Shown: positions 21,078 to 32,273 of the stretch, one piece after another
Layout: the number at the start of each line of letters is the position of its first letter
Numbering within the stretch: position 1 is the first letter of the stretch
NCBI GenBank assembly: GCA_963920705.1
Contig: OY987226.1
Location: 6,388,501 to 6,452,500 of the forward strand
Direction: 5' to 3'
DNA length: 64,000 nt
DNA from: Odiellus spinosus
Lineage: Eukaryota > Arthropoda > Arachnida > Opiliones > Phalangiidae
Translations under genes and position numbers: made by a program
The notes under the pieces: generated by a model
The model's input: the letters and a program-made list of their open reading frames with translations, nothing else
The model's database searches: none
Told to the model about the DNA's origin: nothing

Positions 21078-21509
21078 AGGGAGGATGCAACCTAACAACA
21101 AGTGATTTTTTATCGATTCCTTATTGTTTAAATAGGCCTAATCCACTATTTAAAAAATTTACAAACAAATATTAAACTAGAAATAAATTTAAAACTTACC
21201 TGAAAAAAGGCTTAGTGGGATTCATGGAGCTCCCGATTTCCTCGCGTGTAAGGTCTAGCGACCAATCGCGCGCGACGTAAGTCTCGTGGAGATCTCGCGT
21301 GAACGACGTGCCTTTGCTCATTGGTCGCTAGACCTTACACGGACGCGATTCAGGATCTCCATGAATCCCGCTAAGCCTATTTTCAGGGTAAGTTTTAAAT
21401 TTATTTCTAGTTTAATATTTGTATTGTAAACTTTTTATCGGTGGATTAGGCCTATTTAAACGATAAGGAATCGATAAAAAATCACTTGTAATTAGGTTGC
21501 ATTCTCCCT
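21078..21509. mobile_element. Family E foldback MITE, copy 1 (432 bp, TTAA TSD)
   Basis: The ends are AGGGAGGATGCAACCTAA and its near-inverse TTAGGTTGCATTCTCCCT, each next to TTAA (21074-21077 and 21510-21513). Nearly the whole element is an inverted repeat: left-arm landmarks such as TAGGCCTAATCCAC, AATATTAAACTAGAAAT and GGATTCATGGAG all return in inverse. The central region carries another hairpin, AAGGTCTAGCGACCAAT with ATTGGTCGCTAGACCTT. TTAA targets are typical of piggyBac-like and some Kolobok elements; which one applies is not determined. It is non-coding. Confidence 0.93.
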
Positions 21510-21513
21510 TTAA

Positions 21514-22198
21514 GCTCAAAATCTCAGATTTTCGGAATCAGTTATCAATTTTCCTTGAACTGTTTGACTTGCCAAGAATTGATTTATTTCTTACATTCAA
21601 AGTCGACTCTTCTAGGGGTGTTCATTTCTTAACCAGTCTTATATTCCTATAAGTGATAAGGAAAATACGTATACTTCATCGATTATGGAATATATTCCAG
21701 GTCTAATCTTTTATTAGATCTCTAAGAAACTGTTTCGGAAGCTTATATATATATGTGAGTTAGAATCTTCGGGTAGGGAATTAGCGTCTACAAATCCGGA
21801 TACTTGGATTAGATACGCCGCAGTGAGCCAACACAATTGGGTCCCGGTTTTTAGACCACAACGCGACGATATATATTTATACCCTTGACAAGAGCAGGAA
21901 CCAGGCTTGGTATATTTAGCTTTAACGCTATGTAATTCCGACATGTATATTTGTTTAGTCCTTCCCCTCTAATATGAGTCTCTACAGTTCGGCTTAGTGA
22001 CCGAAAATATAAAAAGTCGTTCAATATATATATCTATTTTGAGCCTTGTTAAAGATTGAGATTTCTTGATTAATTTTTGGGTGTAGACACAAAACCGTAG
22101 CTATCACCAATTTCTAATTGAACGCCAAATGGAATTTGAGTAATATTTTCGGAAAGATCAGTAAAAAATAAAAAAAAAAAATGTTGTGTAAAAAGAAT
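21514..22198. other. No recognised gene
   Basis: This is AT-rich, apparently unique sequence. A 76-codon minus-strand frame at 21714-21944 is unsupported. Confidence 0.5.
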
Positions 22199-22340
22199 TG
22201 GGTCCACTTGATCGACTCCCAAACGTTCGATTGAAATGAATCTAATTTAAAAACTAAGCCATTGTCGATCATTTGGGAGTCGATCAATTGGATAAAAACC
22301 TTGTCGATCATTTCAAAGTCGATCAAGTGAACCAAAGGCC
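22199..22340. repeat. Short inverted and direct repeat cluster around GATCGAC
   Basis: GGTCCACTTGATCGACT at the left is matched in inverse by AGTCGATCAAGTGAACC at the right, one base different. Between them are GTCGATCATTTGGGAGTCGA and GTCGATCATTTCAAAGTCGA, two direct copies about 43 bp apart. It may be the remains of a very small inverted-repeat element. The repetitive minus-strand frame through it (22114-22386) follows from the repeats. Confidence 0.6.
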
Positions 22341-23256
22341 TGTAAAAAATTGGCACAGCAGTCAAAAATAATATTTTATAGCTCAAAATTGTCGTTACGA
22401 TAACGCGAGTTTTTTTTCTTTGCGTTACAAATGTTTAATCGTTAGGCTTAAGAATGAAAGAGCTGTAAACACAAAGCGCGAAGATTTCATATTAAGCGTA
22501 CTTCAAACTTAATTAAACTATGGTAAATTAGTAATTACTAATATTCGAAAAAAGTGTTTTTTTTTTTTTTTTCTTGGAATTCTTTATTATTACTTTCATT
22601 CAGAGACTTGCACTTCTTTATTAGGGGTATTGTTTCTAATATGTACTTTCTAATACATCCATCAAGTAGTTATTGAAGCACGTTATTTTCTCTATAATAA
22701 TTCATATAAGACATCACGGTTGAACTCCGCGGTGTCTAGAAAACTATTCCTGAAAGATAGCTTATCACCTGCAGACCGACATCAAATTATGAAAGGTTTT
22801 TATCCGCGTACAAAGATAGCTCAAACTTTGAACTTTTGTCCGCGGATAGAAGGCGCTCGAGGGAGGAAGGGGATACGCAAAGTGGACCTACAAATTCAGT
22901 CACCACCCTTTTCCTCGGAATCTCAGTCATCCCTTGTAGACAAAGTAATATCGAGTTGGGGTAGGGGGAAAGCTAGAGGGCCGCGGCATGCGCCTCTTTT
23001 GTTATTTACCGCAGATTCGACTGATTTCCGCTTCTAATTAACATAGACCCTCTTCTTCCCATTTCTCACCTCGTCACCATCGCGCGCCTCTCTTATAATC
23101 ACTTTTTTCCTTAGCAACGCTGAAACTCTGTTTCCTCTAGAACAGAAAATCACTCTAGAGTCTAGATAGAATGAGTTTTCGGGTGTGCTTCGAGTAAAGG
23201 TACCTTCACAAATTCTCAAAATGGTCGTAAACATCAAAATCGATTTGAGTTATATA
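22341..23256. other. No firm gene; one unsupported 105-codon frame
   Basis: A plus-strand open frame at 22720-23037 (105 codons, near-ATG start) is somewhat less AT-rich than its surroundings and translates to a basic, low-complexity-free peptide without a motif I recognise. It could be an exon fragment, but I see no supporting splice pattern or homology. The remainder is featureless. Confidence 0.35.
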
Positions 23257-23430
23257 GAGATCGGGGTTTGGACAAGAAATTTCTGATTATTTTATCTTTA
23301 TTCATAACTTGAAATTTTTCGAGGAAAGTCTATGATAAATCCAATGTAATGGCGAATAATTTTACGATTATTTTTTATCATTAACTGATTAACTGATAGT
23401 TGTGGATTATTTTGTCCAAACCCCGATCTC
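23257..23430. mobile_element. Family I MITE, copy 2 (174 bp, TA TSD)
   Basis: The termini GAGATCGGGGTTTGGACAAG and TGTCCAAACCCCGATCTC are inverted repeats flanked by TA on both sides. The interior includes TTTATCTTTATTCATAA and GGAAAGTCTATGATAAAT, shared with copies at 19622 and 27686. The TA duplication suggests mobilisation by a Tc1/mariner-type transposase. It is non-coding. Confidence 0.9.
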
Positions 23431-24170
23431 TAATTTGAGTGGTGTGATGTATTTGCCTCTTGTCCTTAGCAACATTATCTTTAGTGCGAGCGACTGGTCA
23501 CTCCACGTAATCGGTGTAAATAAATTATCTAGGTTTTAAATGTACTTAAGTGATTACGTAACTGAATACGTATTTAGCATTACCAAAGGCTGTAATCAGT
23601 CGGTATACAGATTGGCCAATTTTGAATATTTCTTTAACTTCAATAATTAGATGGCGAGCGCCGAATGTGACCCGGTCTTAGCAGTTTAGATCTCAGCAGC
23701 ACCATGTCGTTCTAATTCCCTCTGTTTTTTTACGCGTTACCCCTTAAAGAAGGTAACGTTTCGTGCTGTATATGGATACTATACTAACCCTTCGGAGAAT
23801 TATATATTTTATATAAATCTGCAAAATTTACATAAATAATGGTCTGCTTATCCTCAGTCGAAGCACACAACGGCAATGTTTGATAAGTGCAAACCTCATT
23901 GTTTAACAATATAATCCGAAATAGGGGCTTATAAACTCGAATAACCTTGAAACCTAATGGATACGGTTATGAACCAAGGGTGGACGCTAATAAATACCTC
24001 AATTAGATCGTGAATTAAGTAATGCAACTCAAATTTAATTAGCTTTTTATGAGAAATCAATGACAGCATCACTTTGCTCGATGCCTTACAGAAAACGAAG
24101 CTTATCAACTTCCGCTTTGTGAAGGCACCCTAAAAGTATATGGCGCACTACTGATACTGCACTAGGGCTA
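23431..24170. other. No recognised gene
   Basis: This is unique-looking sequence. GCGTTACC and GGTAACG face each other around 23733-23760, a short palindrome only. No coding signature is visible. Confidence 0.45.
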
Positions 24171-24434
24171 CACGCGTCGAGCCCCCGCGACTGTCCAAAT
24201 CCACTTTTCTCTTCCCATTAGCGTCTAGGTCCCGGCCGCGCCTTCGTCCTGGCAATAAGGGCTGGCAAATCAATCGAAAGGTCGCGCGCCGAACCCCGGG
24301 TTTTTCTTATTTTTCCGAACCCCTTTTCCTCTAGCTCTCGCTCGCTCTCTCTCTCTCTTTCAATTTCTCTATCATCAGACTTTCCCGGACGTTCATCTAC
24401 GGATTGTAATTGAGGCAAAGGTTCCCATCTCATC
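24171..24434. other. GC-rich, CpG-containing patch with CT microsatellite
   Basis: Composition shifts sharply from the AT-rich background, with CCGGCCGCGCC and TCGCGCGCCGAACCCCGGG, followed by a CT-rich run near 24336-24360. A 71-codon minus-strand frame (24218-24433) runs through it with an ATG start, but its acidic/arginine-rich middle is just the translated CT microsatellite. It may be a promoter, a 5' exon of a minus-strand gene, or an unrecognised repeat. Evidence is weak for each. Confidence 0.3.
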
Positions 24435-24881
24435 TTTGTTGATTTACGTTGTCAAATTCAGGCCTATAACTTTTCGACCACACCAACCTAGCAATCGATT
24501 CGATGGATATATATAGATCTATAAATATAGTCCAGCTTTCTAAAGTTTTAATTTTAGTTACGTTTAGTTTTCATATTTAGAGAATGATAATTTAATCAAA
24601 ATTTATTCGATACTGCAACTTTATGGTTAAGCGAAACAGTTTATGGAGAGCTTTTGGACCACCTTTTTAATCCATTTCTATATTGATGGATGGAAAAGGA
24701 GTCTAATATGTCTGAAAGCCCCCCAAAAACGTTTATTTATGCTATAACAAAAACCAGAAGCTTTATAATTCATCAGTACAATGGCTGATCACAGTTCGGG
24801 TCACGTGATACGGTTGTTTTCGCATCGTCTCTTTCGTGAAAGATCTTTATGTAGAAATTAAGTCCTACAGGTCTTTCATTT
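24435..24881. other. No recognised gene
   Basis: This is AT-rich sequence between the GC-rich patch and the next TTAA element, with no repeats or credible frames. Confidence 0.5.
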
Positions 24882-24885
24882 TTAA

Positions 24886-25263
24886 AGGGAGAATGGAACT
24901 TAACAAGTGATTTTTAATAGATTTATTATAATTTAAATAGGCCTAATCTATCAGTAAACAAAATTACAAACAAATATTAAACTAGAAATAAATTTAAAAC
25001 TTATCATCAAAAATAGGCTTAGCAGTATAAATGGAGATCCTGCATTCCCCATATAAGAGCCAGCGATCAATGTCATTGGTCGTTAATCCTTATATGCTGA
25101 GTTCAGGTGATCTCCATGAATCAGTTAAGCCTATTTTGATGGTAAGTTTTAAATTTATTTCTAGTTTAATATTTGTTTGTAAATTGTTTTACTGCCGAAT
25201 TAGGACTATTTGAACGATAAGGAATCGATTAAAAATCACTGGTTGTTAGGTTTCATTCTCTTT
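24886..25263. mobile_element. Family E foldback MITE, copy 3 (378 bp, TTAA TSD)
   Basis: TTAA at 24882-24885 and 25264-25267 flanks ends reading AGGGAGAATGGAACTTAAC and GTTAGGTTTCATTCTC. The arms contain AAACTAGAAATAAATTT and its inverse AAATTTATTTCTAGTTT, plus TAGGCTTAGC against TTAAGCCTA. The central hairpin around 25040-25110 has diverged from copy 1. Small frames at 25031-25452 are by-products. Confidence 0.9.
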
Positions 25264-25498
25264 TTAATAGATAAGAAATTAAATTTACAATCAAATACAT
25301 TTTTTCGAAAAATATTATCCACAACTCTTGACGTGTTTCCTAAATTTAAAACGACATATTTGCCAGTAATCTTCTCTTTATTTCAAGTCAAGCTGGAAAA
25401 AATATTTATTGTTTTAATTTACGGTCTTTCATTCAGTTTTATAGATTTATAACAATTTTGAAAAATAAATTGGAAAAAAACAAAAGTTTCCCCCAAAC

Positions 25499-25788
25499 CA
25501 AGAAGGATCAGACAAGGAGAGGAAAAGTGGGGACGGCGCAGTTCCTACTGCGTCGGCCTAAACTCCCACTCTGGGAGAACGGGGGTAGAGATGTTTCGTG
25601 GTAAATTTTTGTCTCGTGGGTAAAACGGATCGTTTATCAGCTTCGTAGTAGTCGACGACGCTAGTGACCACGTGACAACAGTTTACCTCGAGAATTTCCT
25701 ATCCCCTTTCCACCCGAGTGGGAGGTTGGCTCTTCTCTCTCTAACTCAACGCAGCCCCACTTTTCCTCTCCTTGTCTGATCCTCCTTG
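25499..25788 (+). mobile_element. Family B MITE, copy 3 (290 bp)
   Basis: The ends are CAAGAAGGATCAGACAAGG and the inverse of CAAGGAGGATCAGACAAGG, with perfect TSD CCCAAAC at 25492-25498 and 25789-25795. The internal landmarks GGACGGCGCAGTTCC, CCCACTCTGGGAGAACG and CCACGTGACAAC are present. It carries the AGCTTCGTAGTAG variant in the middle, shared with copy 5. Confidence 0.95.
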
Positions 25789-25795
25789 CCCAAAC

Positions 25796-26491
25796 ATAAC
25801 CTTTAAATAAAAAGAAATAAAAAAGAAAAAGATGATAACGAGAAAATAAATAACCGAAAAAAATAACAATAATTTTTTTTTTAACTGTTACCGCATTATT
25901 TCACACTCGAAATTGATAGAGAAGAAATAACAATTTAAAGCCGTTTAAAAGCGCGGCTGACAAGGTTTTCTAATAACCAGAAATAATCATTTTGTTTTCC
26001 AAAAAATGGAAAAAGAAGTCTGTCCATTTTTTTTATATCGAATTATTTACATCTTTCTTTATATTATTTTTATTATTTGTATTGAAAAGCCGAGTAGGCG
26101 TTATTTTGTTCTTTATTGAACAGCGGACGATGCGGCTAGACTTATCTATTTCGATTTTTTTTTTCTTCTATATTGGCGTCATTGATTTCATTTTCCAGTA
26201 TTGTCAATTTCTTTACGTGTATATCCCAGCTGGCTATACTTATTGATTTGATTCATTTATTCCCGTCCTAGCTATAGCTTCTTTTATTGACAATTCGTCG
26301 TCAGGGTCAAACTACACGCGTAAACGCCGAATTACTTCCTATACGTACATGACTGTGAGAAGGATAATGTTTTAACTTGAAATACATCCTACGTTTTCGG
26401 GGGTCAACTAATTTGATTTATATATGGTTGCCAAAGAACATTACAATTAAACGAATTGAGGAACGAACGTGAAATAATTACGAGAGATTTA
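25796..26491. other. No recognised gene
   Basis: An 84-codon plus-strand frame at 25992-26246 is extremely T-rich and encodes a hydrophobic, phenylalanine-rich string. It is explained by composition. Nothing else is visible. Confidence 0.5.
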
Positions 26492-26498
26492 GTTTCAG

Positions 26499-26771
26499 CA
26501 AGAAGGATCAGACAAGGAGAGGAAAAGTGGGACGGCGGCCTAAACTCCCACTCTGTGTGAACGGGGGTAGAGATGTTTCGTGGTAAAATGTTGTCACGTG
26601 GGTAAAACGGATCCTTCATGAGACGCGTAGTAGCCGACGACGCTAGTGACCACGTGACAACAGTTTACCTCGAGAATTTCCTATCACCCTTTCCACCCGA
26701 GTGGGAGGTTGGCTCTTCTCTCTCTAACTCAACGCAGCCCCACTTTTCCTCTCCTTGTCTGATCCTTCTTG
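26499..26771 (+). mobile_element. Family B MITE, copy 4 (273 bp, internal deletion)
   Basis: The ends are CAAGAAGGATCAGACAAGG and its inverse, with TSD GTTTCAG at 26492-26498 and 26772-26778. Relative to copies 3 and 5 it lacks about 18 bp between GGACGGC and GGCCTAAACTCCC, which accounts for its shorter length. The rest is collinear. Confidence 0.95.
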
Positions 26772-26778
26772 GTTTCAG

Positions 26779-27685
26779 ATGATGGGAAAAATCACAATTT
26801 TGATTTTTAGTAAGGACATCCTCTGATAACAATTTATTTTTAATCGATTGATTGTTTAAATTACGCGTAAATATAACATCAAAACTCACCATTGGTTTCG
26901 TGGTAAATTACTGTTAATTATTAAAGTTGCGTAACTAGATTCGTTAAGCCTAAATACGTGGAGAAATTCTTTTAGACTGTAAAAATGCACTTGAAATACA
27001 CTCTCAAGCCTACGTTATTTCTAACAAATATCTCTTTCAGTTCAAAGATGAACTCTCATTGACATCAGCAATTGAATTATTTTTTCCTTCGATAACTGAC
27101 TTCTAATTACCACGAAACCATTGTTCATCATGTATAAATTAGTAATGACGTTAAAAACAGGAATTTAAATTTGATTATATGATAGAAAATTCCACTTGGG
27201 AAGGATCTTTCCAAAATTTGAATTTTATAATCTAACTTTTCACTTTAGCCCCTGTATGGCAGATTCTCAGTTCACACTGATGTACTGCTAGTAGAACATT
27301 TCTACAGGCGCTCGTAGAAAATATATTATAGCTTTCATCTTGTAGGGTTTCTTATCAGTCTGCGATAAGTAGCGATAAATAATATCTAAATTGGTAATTC
27401 TAATTCTCGGTTTGCTCTCTCAAAATTACCAAAATCGTCATTTATAATTTAAAAGTGAGACAAATTGATAAAAGAGGTCAAAGTTTCAAATCGTTTTAAA
27501 GTATACTCTTCAATATTTCGTCGTGGTTGGCTTCGTTAAGTACATGTTAATGTAATTTTAAATAATTTGTAAGAGAAATTCCTCGTTTAAAGTCATTACG
27601 GTAATTTGTAACTCTAACATTTACCTATAGGGCGATTTTCGCCGTGATAGTCGGCCTTAACTTTCAGCTCCCGTGGTAAATTGTA
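26779..27685. other. No recognised gene
   Basis: This is AT-rich, apparently unique sequence. I see no terminal inverted repeats, arrays or plausible coding frames. Confidence 0.5.
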
Positions 27686-27852
27686 GAGGTCAGGGTTTGG
27701 ACAAGATAATTTGTTTTATCTTTAATAATAATTTGTTGAAATCCACGGGAAGTCTATGATAAATGCAATGTAATCGCGAATATTTAACTGATTATTATTA
27801 ATAATTAATTAACCAAATATTTATGGATAATCATCTCCAAAACCGCGACCTC
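27686..27852. mobile_element. Family I MITE, copy 3 (167 bp, TA TSD)
   Basis: The left end GAGGTCAGGGTTTGGACAAG and right end CCAAAACCGCGACCTC are imperfect inverted repeats bounded by TA (27684-27685 and 27853-27854). The interior GGGAAGTCTATGATAAATGC and AACCAAATATTTATGGAT match the copy split at 19622-20125. Confidence 0.88.
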
Positions 27853-28011
27853 TAAGGAATTGTAAACTTAAAAATTGCTTTCTCATAAAGTTATTTCCCT
27901 CCAGTAATTGAGATACTACGTTATTACACTTATCTACCTATTCGTTTCTCCTCTATTTCATTGTGTCGATAATATACCGACGTCTTTCTTTTTGGACGCA
28001 ATGGTTTTTAA

Positions 28012-28491
28012 AGGGAAAATGAAAGACCGAAACAACCTATTTTTAATCGATTAAGAATGCTAAAATAATGAGAAAAACAATAATATAACTCACCAAAATA
28101 TTTCGTTATTTTATAATCAATTTCCAAAGTTCCGATGCTTAGCCTAGGCTGCCTAGCTCGGTGAACTAGGCTAGCACGACCTGTATTTTTTTTTTTAATA
28201 TTCGCGGCTGTTCTTGTCGCCAATCACGAGCGAGTACGCGTATTTTAAAAATACGCGTACTCGCTCGTGATTGGCGACTAGATCAGACGGGAATATTAAA
28301 AAAAAATACGGCTCGTGCTCGCCTAGTTCGCCGAGCTAGGCAGCCAAGGCTTAGCATCTGCAAGTTTCGGAACTTTGGAAATTGATTATAAAATAACGAA
28401 ATATTTTTGGTGAGTTATATTATTGTTATTCTCATTATTATAGCATTCTTAATCGATTAAAAATTGGTTGTTTTGGCCTTTTATTCTCCCT
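28012..28491. mobile_element. Family F palindromic MITE (480 bp, TTAA TSD)
   Basis: TTAA (28008-28011 and 28492-28495) flanks the element. The ends read AGGGAAAATGAAAGACCG and the inverse of AGGGAGAATAAAAGGCC. The arms are nearly perfect inverse copies over almost the whole length. Landmarks TTTTTAATCGATTAAGAATG, ATTTCGTTATTTTATAATC and CCAATCACGAGCGAGTACGC return in inverse. The centre at about 28246 is GCGTATTTTAAAAATACGC, with essentially no loop. The inner arms hold GCCTAGCTCGG repeats. A single left arm of the same family is at 45163-45294. Confidence 0.93.
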
Positions 28492-28495
28492 TTAA

Positions 28496-28867
28496 ACTTT
28501 TTTTCTTTTATCCCCCCACCCTTCCCCATTTTTTTCTCATTGCGTGAAGTCCTGACCTATAATGCTTTTTCATTCGCGGCTAGGAAACTGTAAGGTTTTC
28601 ACTCTTTGCCAGTTATAAGCTTGTTTCATTCTCATTTTATTCGAGAAGCGATCAAAAAAATATATAAACGAGTAAGAGAGAAAAGAATAAAGAAGTTTTT
28701 ATGGAAATATCGCGATATCCCGTTGGGACGTTATATTGAATCCGCCCGCAACTCTTACTGCTGTGTCACTAATGTACTCGTTTTGCCTTATTTGACAATA
28801 GCCGAGACTTCCGCCAAACCTTCTACACACACCACCTATGTAAAGGGAGGATGGGAAGGAAAATCAA
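28496..28867. other. No recognised gene
   Basis: A 97-codon frame at 28606-28899 (plus strand, no ATG at its 5' end) runs into the adjacent TTAA element. It shows no domain and is not supported. Confidence 0.4.
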
Positions 28868-28871
28868 TTAA

Positions 28872-29235
28872 AGGGAAACTTGGAGAACAGTTTATTTAAT
28901 TTATTTTCGTAATCACCATGCCAAAAAACCTATTCCAGAATTGTTTCACAATTTTTAGACACCATTTTAGTGTATAAATTAATTTCTAATTTTGGTACAA
29001 TTTCTATAAAAGTAGATATAAATTTGGGGCAGCGCTTGTAATGTTCTAACGTTAAGAGAATAGTCCCGCGTTTGATGGCCAAGGTCTTAGACGTCAAACG
29101 CCGGTCTATTCTTTTAATCTTAGGACATTACAAGCGCTGTTGAAGGCTGAAATAATATAATTGGTTCAAATTTATATTTACATTTATAGAAATTTTATCA
29201 AAAATCGTGTTCCATTTTTAGCTTCAAGTTTACCT
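28872..29235. mobile_element. Family H MITE, copy 1 (364 bp, TTAA TSD)
   Basis: TTAA at 28868-28871 and 29236-29239 flanks ends AGGGAAACTTGGAGAAC and TTAGCTTCAAGTTTACCT; the outer 11 bases are inverted. The middle has a hairpin, CAGCGCTTGTAATGTTCTAA with TTAGGACATTACAAGCGCTG, enclosing GTTTGATGGCC and TCAAACGCCGG. The diverged copy at 16868-17127 shares this core. It is non-coding. Confidence 0.88.
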
Positions 29236-29239
29236 TTAA

Positions 29240-30753
29240 GATCGGTTGTTGAACGAGCGTGTTAGAATCTAAGGTGCTTGAAAAATGCTAGCCGCAGTAT
29301 AGAATCCAGCTTCAAAACACAAAATATCTGATAGAATTTTTTAATTGGTATATCCTAGAATTAAATAAATTGGTGTTTAAATTCGAGTGTCATTTATAGC
29401 AGTGATTACTCTTGGTTAAAGAGCGTGTACGTAGTATGAGATTAAGCTGATTAGTTCAGGAATACCAATCAATCACGATTTAATCATTTTAATCGCAATT
29501 CAATCATTATTATCGCGATTTAGTCCTTTTTAATAGTGACAGAATCATTTTAATCGTGACAGAAACTGAAGCTCGGAATCGGATATCCATTATCTACTGT
29601 TATTCGTATATAATTGTTAAACGTATACTTAAGGTTTACCCGAAGATAATCGTTTGGTGCTTTATCTACGAACAAATTACTCGTATTGAAACGTATAACG
29701 ATGGATAAGAAAATTCACATTTCCAGAATTAGTCTAAAATATAAGAAAAATATTTCAAATTGACTTTTAGTTTGAAGAATAGAAATAAAACAACGAAACT
29801 AAGATTTTAAACTCATCTTTTTATTCATTATTTTTCACGAAAATAAATTTTGAATTTTTTTTATCCGAAAGTATAACGCGGATAATATTCTAAGATAAAG
29901 CCATTTTTGGATAAAAATGGATATGGATTGTGTTTTTTACTTTATCTTCGAATAAGTTAACTTGAATGAAAAACATTCTATTTTTAATCAAACAGATAAT
30001 ATACAACCGAATTTAGTAGAATTTATTCAGTTAATAAACATTATACTAGCGGAAACATTCTAATGATCGTGTTTATTTAGGAAACCAATTGTTAGAAAGG
30101 TGTTTCAACTCTCCCAAATTGGGTATAAAACCTTATTTTTCTATAAACACATATTGATGTAATAAATAACCCCTATAACGTTTTCCGGCGATTTAAAATA
30201 ACCAATATTTCTCGACATATCTTCGCGACAAAATCACCATGCACCGATAAATATTTAATTTACTCCAAAAAAAATACATTATATATCCTGTTGCTATCCT
30301 ACAAGAAAATAAGACGCGTGTCAAATTGGATATACAACAAATACTTCCGTTTAAACTTAACTCGAACAAAAATCTCTCGCCTTTATAGCTACTCTTCCTG
30401 AGTTTAACCGACATAAATCTAGTCCTATAGAAGCAAAATTGATCAAAATTACCCTGCCAAAACGTCCATTCTCGGCACGCCACCCCTATTTCGCTCTTAA
30501 AGTGATCTAACCTGGCGTTTTAGTCTCGGTCATCTCCGAAAGCACTCCATATCAACCGGAATCACCTCGAAATTTCAGTTCTCTTATAAAGCGAGCCCCA
30601 TCCATTGCTTAGAAACGTAATAATAGAGAAAACACACTTCCTATATAGCTTGAAACCTTCTGAAAATTCAAATTGATTGTAACTATCAATTTGTTCGACT
30701 TATTAAAGCCAGTGATGTAATCTTAGGGGAAAGAGAAAATGTTGATAAAACAA
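29240..30753. other. No recognised gene
   Basis: Near 29470-29560 there are a few imperfect copies of AATCGCAATTCAATCATT, a short decayed repeat. A 96-codon minus-strand frame at 30193-30483 lacks any recognisable motif. The rest is AT-rich and plain. Confidence 0.45.
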
Positions 30754-30760
30754 GCAGTAA

Positions 30761-31098
30761 CAGAAGCCGATGAAACCCTCCTTTGAAGTCTATTACTCCC
30801 GGGTCTTGTCTACCCCTCTCTGTATAGGTTAGTTTCAAAAAGGGCGATTCGTACGCCTCCTAACGGTAGATATTTTCGGAGCGGGAGTTCGTCGAGCGAA
30901 TATCTCTAGCAGCCTCGGAGATCGTCAAAAAAACGTCGTCGTTTGTGGAGAGAGAGAATTTCCAATTTTGCGTAGACAGGGGGGTATGAAGTAGGACCCC
31001 TCCGATCTCGTAAAATTGGGAATTTTACCCATACAGAGAGGAGCGCTATATTTAACATTAGAGTAGTAGACTTCAAAGGAGGGTTTCATCGGCTTCTG
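30761..31098 (+). mobile_element. Family A MITE, copy 3 (338 bp)
   Basis: Both termini are CAGAAGCCGATGAAACCC type, with TSD GCAGTAA at 30754-30760 and 31099-31105. It belongs to the TTAGTTTCAAAAAG subfamily with copies 1 and 7. GGAGATCGTC replaces the usual GGAGTTCGTC. Confidence 0.96.
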
Positions 31099-31105
31099 GC
31101 AGTAA

Positions 31106-31693
31106 CTTAAAAAGCCATATAACTTTGTAAAATTATTTTTAAAGTTCAGATTCCGAAGTCCAAAACTTTCTATCACGCACAATTTAAGTTTTTAAAATAC
31201 AAATACACTTTTTATCTCCGTAATCTACATTCGAATCTTCTTTTAAAGGGTGGGTAAAGACGAAAATGAAGTGTTTTTTATTGATGCTGCTTCTAAATAC
31301 ACATCGGAAACCCCTGATTTTGTCAATGGATTAAAATACTTTTGTGCTTCTTTGCAGGCAAATATCATTAGATCAAAGTGTACTATTTTTATCAACAGAG
31401 ATGCTCCGCCCCTTTTTGATGTATTTTACTCTTAGCTTATGATCTTATCTTCGCGAGAAGACGAGATTTCATTCGCTTTAGATATCAGTCTTTCTCAAAA
31501 AGGGTATAGATCTAGAAGCTTGATTTTTTTTAAATGCAGTTGTATGCTAATTAAAACTCTTGTAGATACAATTTTATTTTTACTCCGAATTATATTTTTG
31601 ACATTAGAAACTTAAAAAACTCGCATCGCATATTCCGTTCAGTGTCCCTTTGAAAATTGACCTTCTCTAGGGTTGTTCACATTGCCTCTATCA
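31106..31693. other. No recognised gene
   Basis: A 61-codon plus-strand frame at 31250-31435 has no recognisable motif and starts without ATG. No repeat structure is visible. Confidence 0.45.
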
Positions 31694-31700
31694 GTTTAGC

Positions 31701-31992
31701 CAAGAAGGATCAAACAAGGAGAGGAAAAGTGGGGACGGCGCAGTTCTTACTGCGTCGGCCTAAACTCCCACTCTGGGAGAACGGGGGTAGAGATGTTTCG
31801 TGGTAAAATGTTGTCACGTGGGTAAAACGGATCCTTTATCAGCTTCGTAGTAGCCAACGACGCGAGTGACCACGTGACAACAGTTTACCTCGAGAATTTC
31901 CTATCCCCCCTTTCCACCCGAGTGGGAGGTTGGCTCTTCTCTCTCTAACTCCACGCAGCCCTACTTTTCCTCTCCTTGTCTGATCCTTCTTG
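31701..31992 (+). mobile_element. Family B MITE, copy 5 (292 bp)
   Basis: The ends are CAAGAAGGATCAAACAAGG and its near-inverse, with TSD GTTTAGC at 31694-31700 and 31993-31999. It is closest to copy 3, sharing AGCTTCGTAGTAG in the centre. Confidence 0.95.
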
Positions 31993-32273
31993 GTTTAGCT
32001 CTCTTTTGCCTATCTCGAAAGCCAATTGAATTTAATCGCGGCCCATATCCCGCCATGTAATACGTTTAAAGCCCGTAATTTAAATTTACCCCTGGGCCTT
32101 TAGAAAAGTCGTGGCGTACCGGTATGCGGATACGAAACTATTCGAAAAATTTGTAAATTCCGTCTCAGGTAAAGTTTCGGCACTAGAAATCTTACGAGCA
32201 TTATTTTATTTCACTTGTTCTTGGTGATTAAGACGATATAGTTTTGAACACGCTAGCCTCTGGTATCATCCAC

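Noticed and set aside
22114-22386. Minus-strand protein with repeated IDxxMID phrases
   Set aside because: The phrases come from the GATCGAC repeat cluster. The remainder is AT-biased and hydrophobic.
22720-23037. 105-codon plus-strand gene
   Set aside because: It has a non-ATG start and no recognisable motif. It is kept only as a possible exon remnant.
24218-24433. 71-codon minus-strand protein with an arginine/glutamate-rich middle
   Set aside because: The charged stretch is the translated CT microsatellite. The rest has no known domain.
25992-26246. Membrane protein of 84 residues
   Set aside because: The hydrophobic content follows from poly-T-rich sequence. There is no other support.
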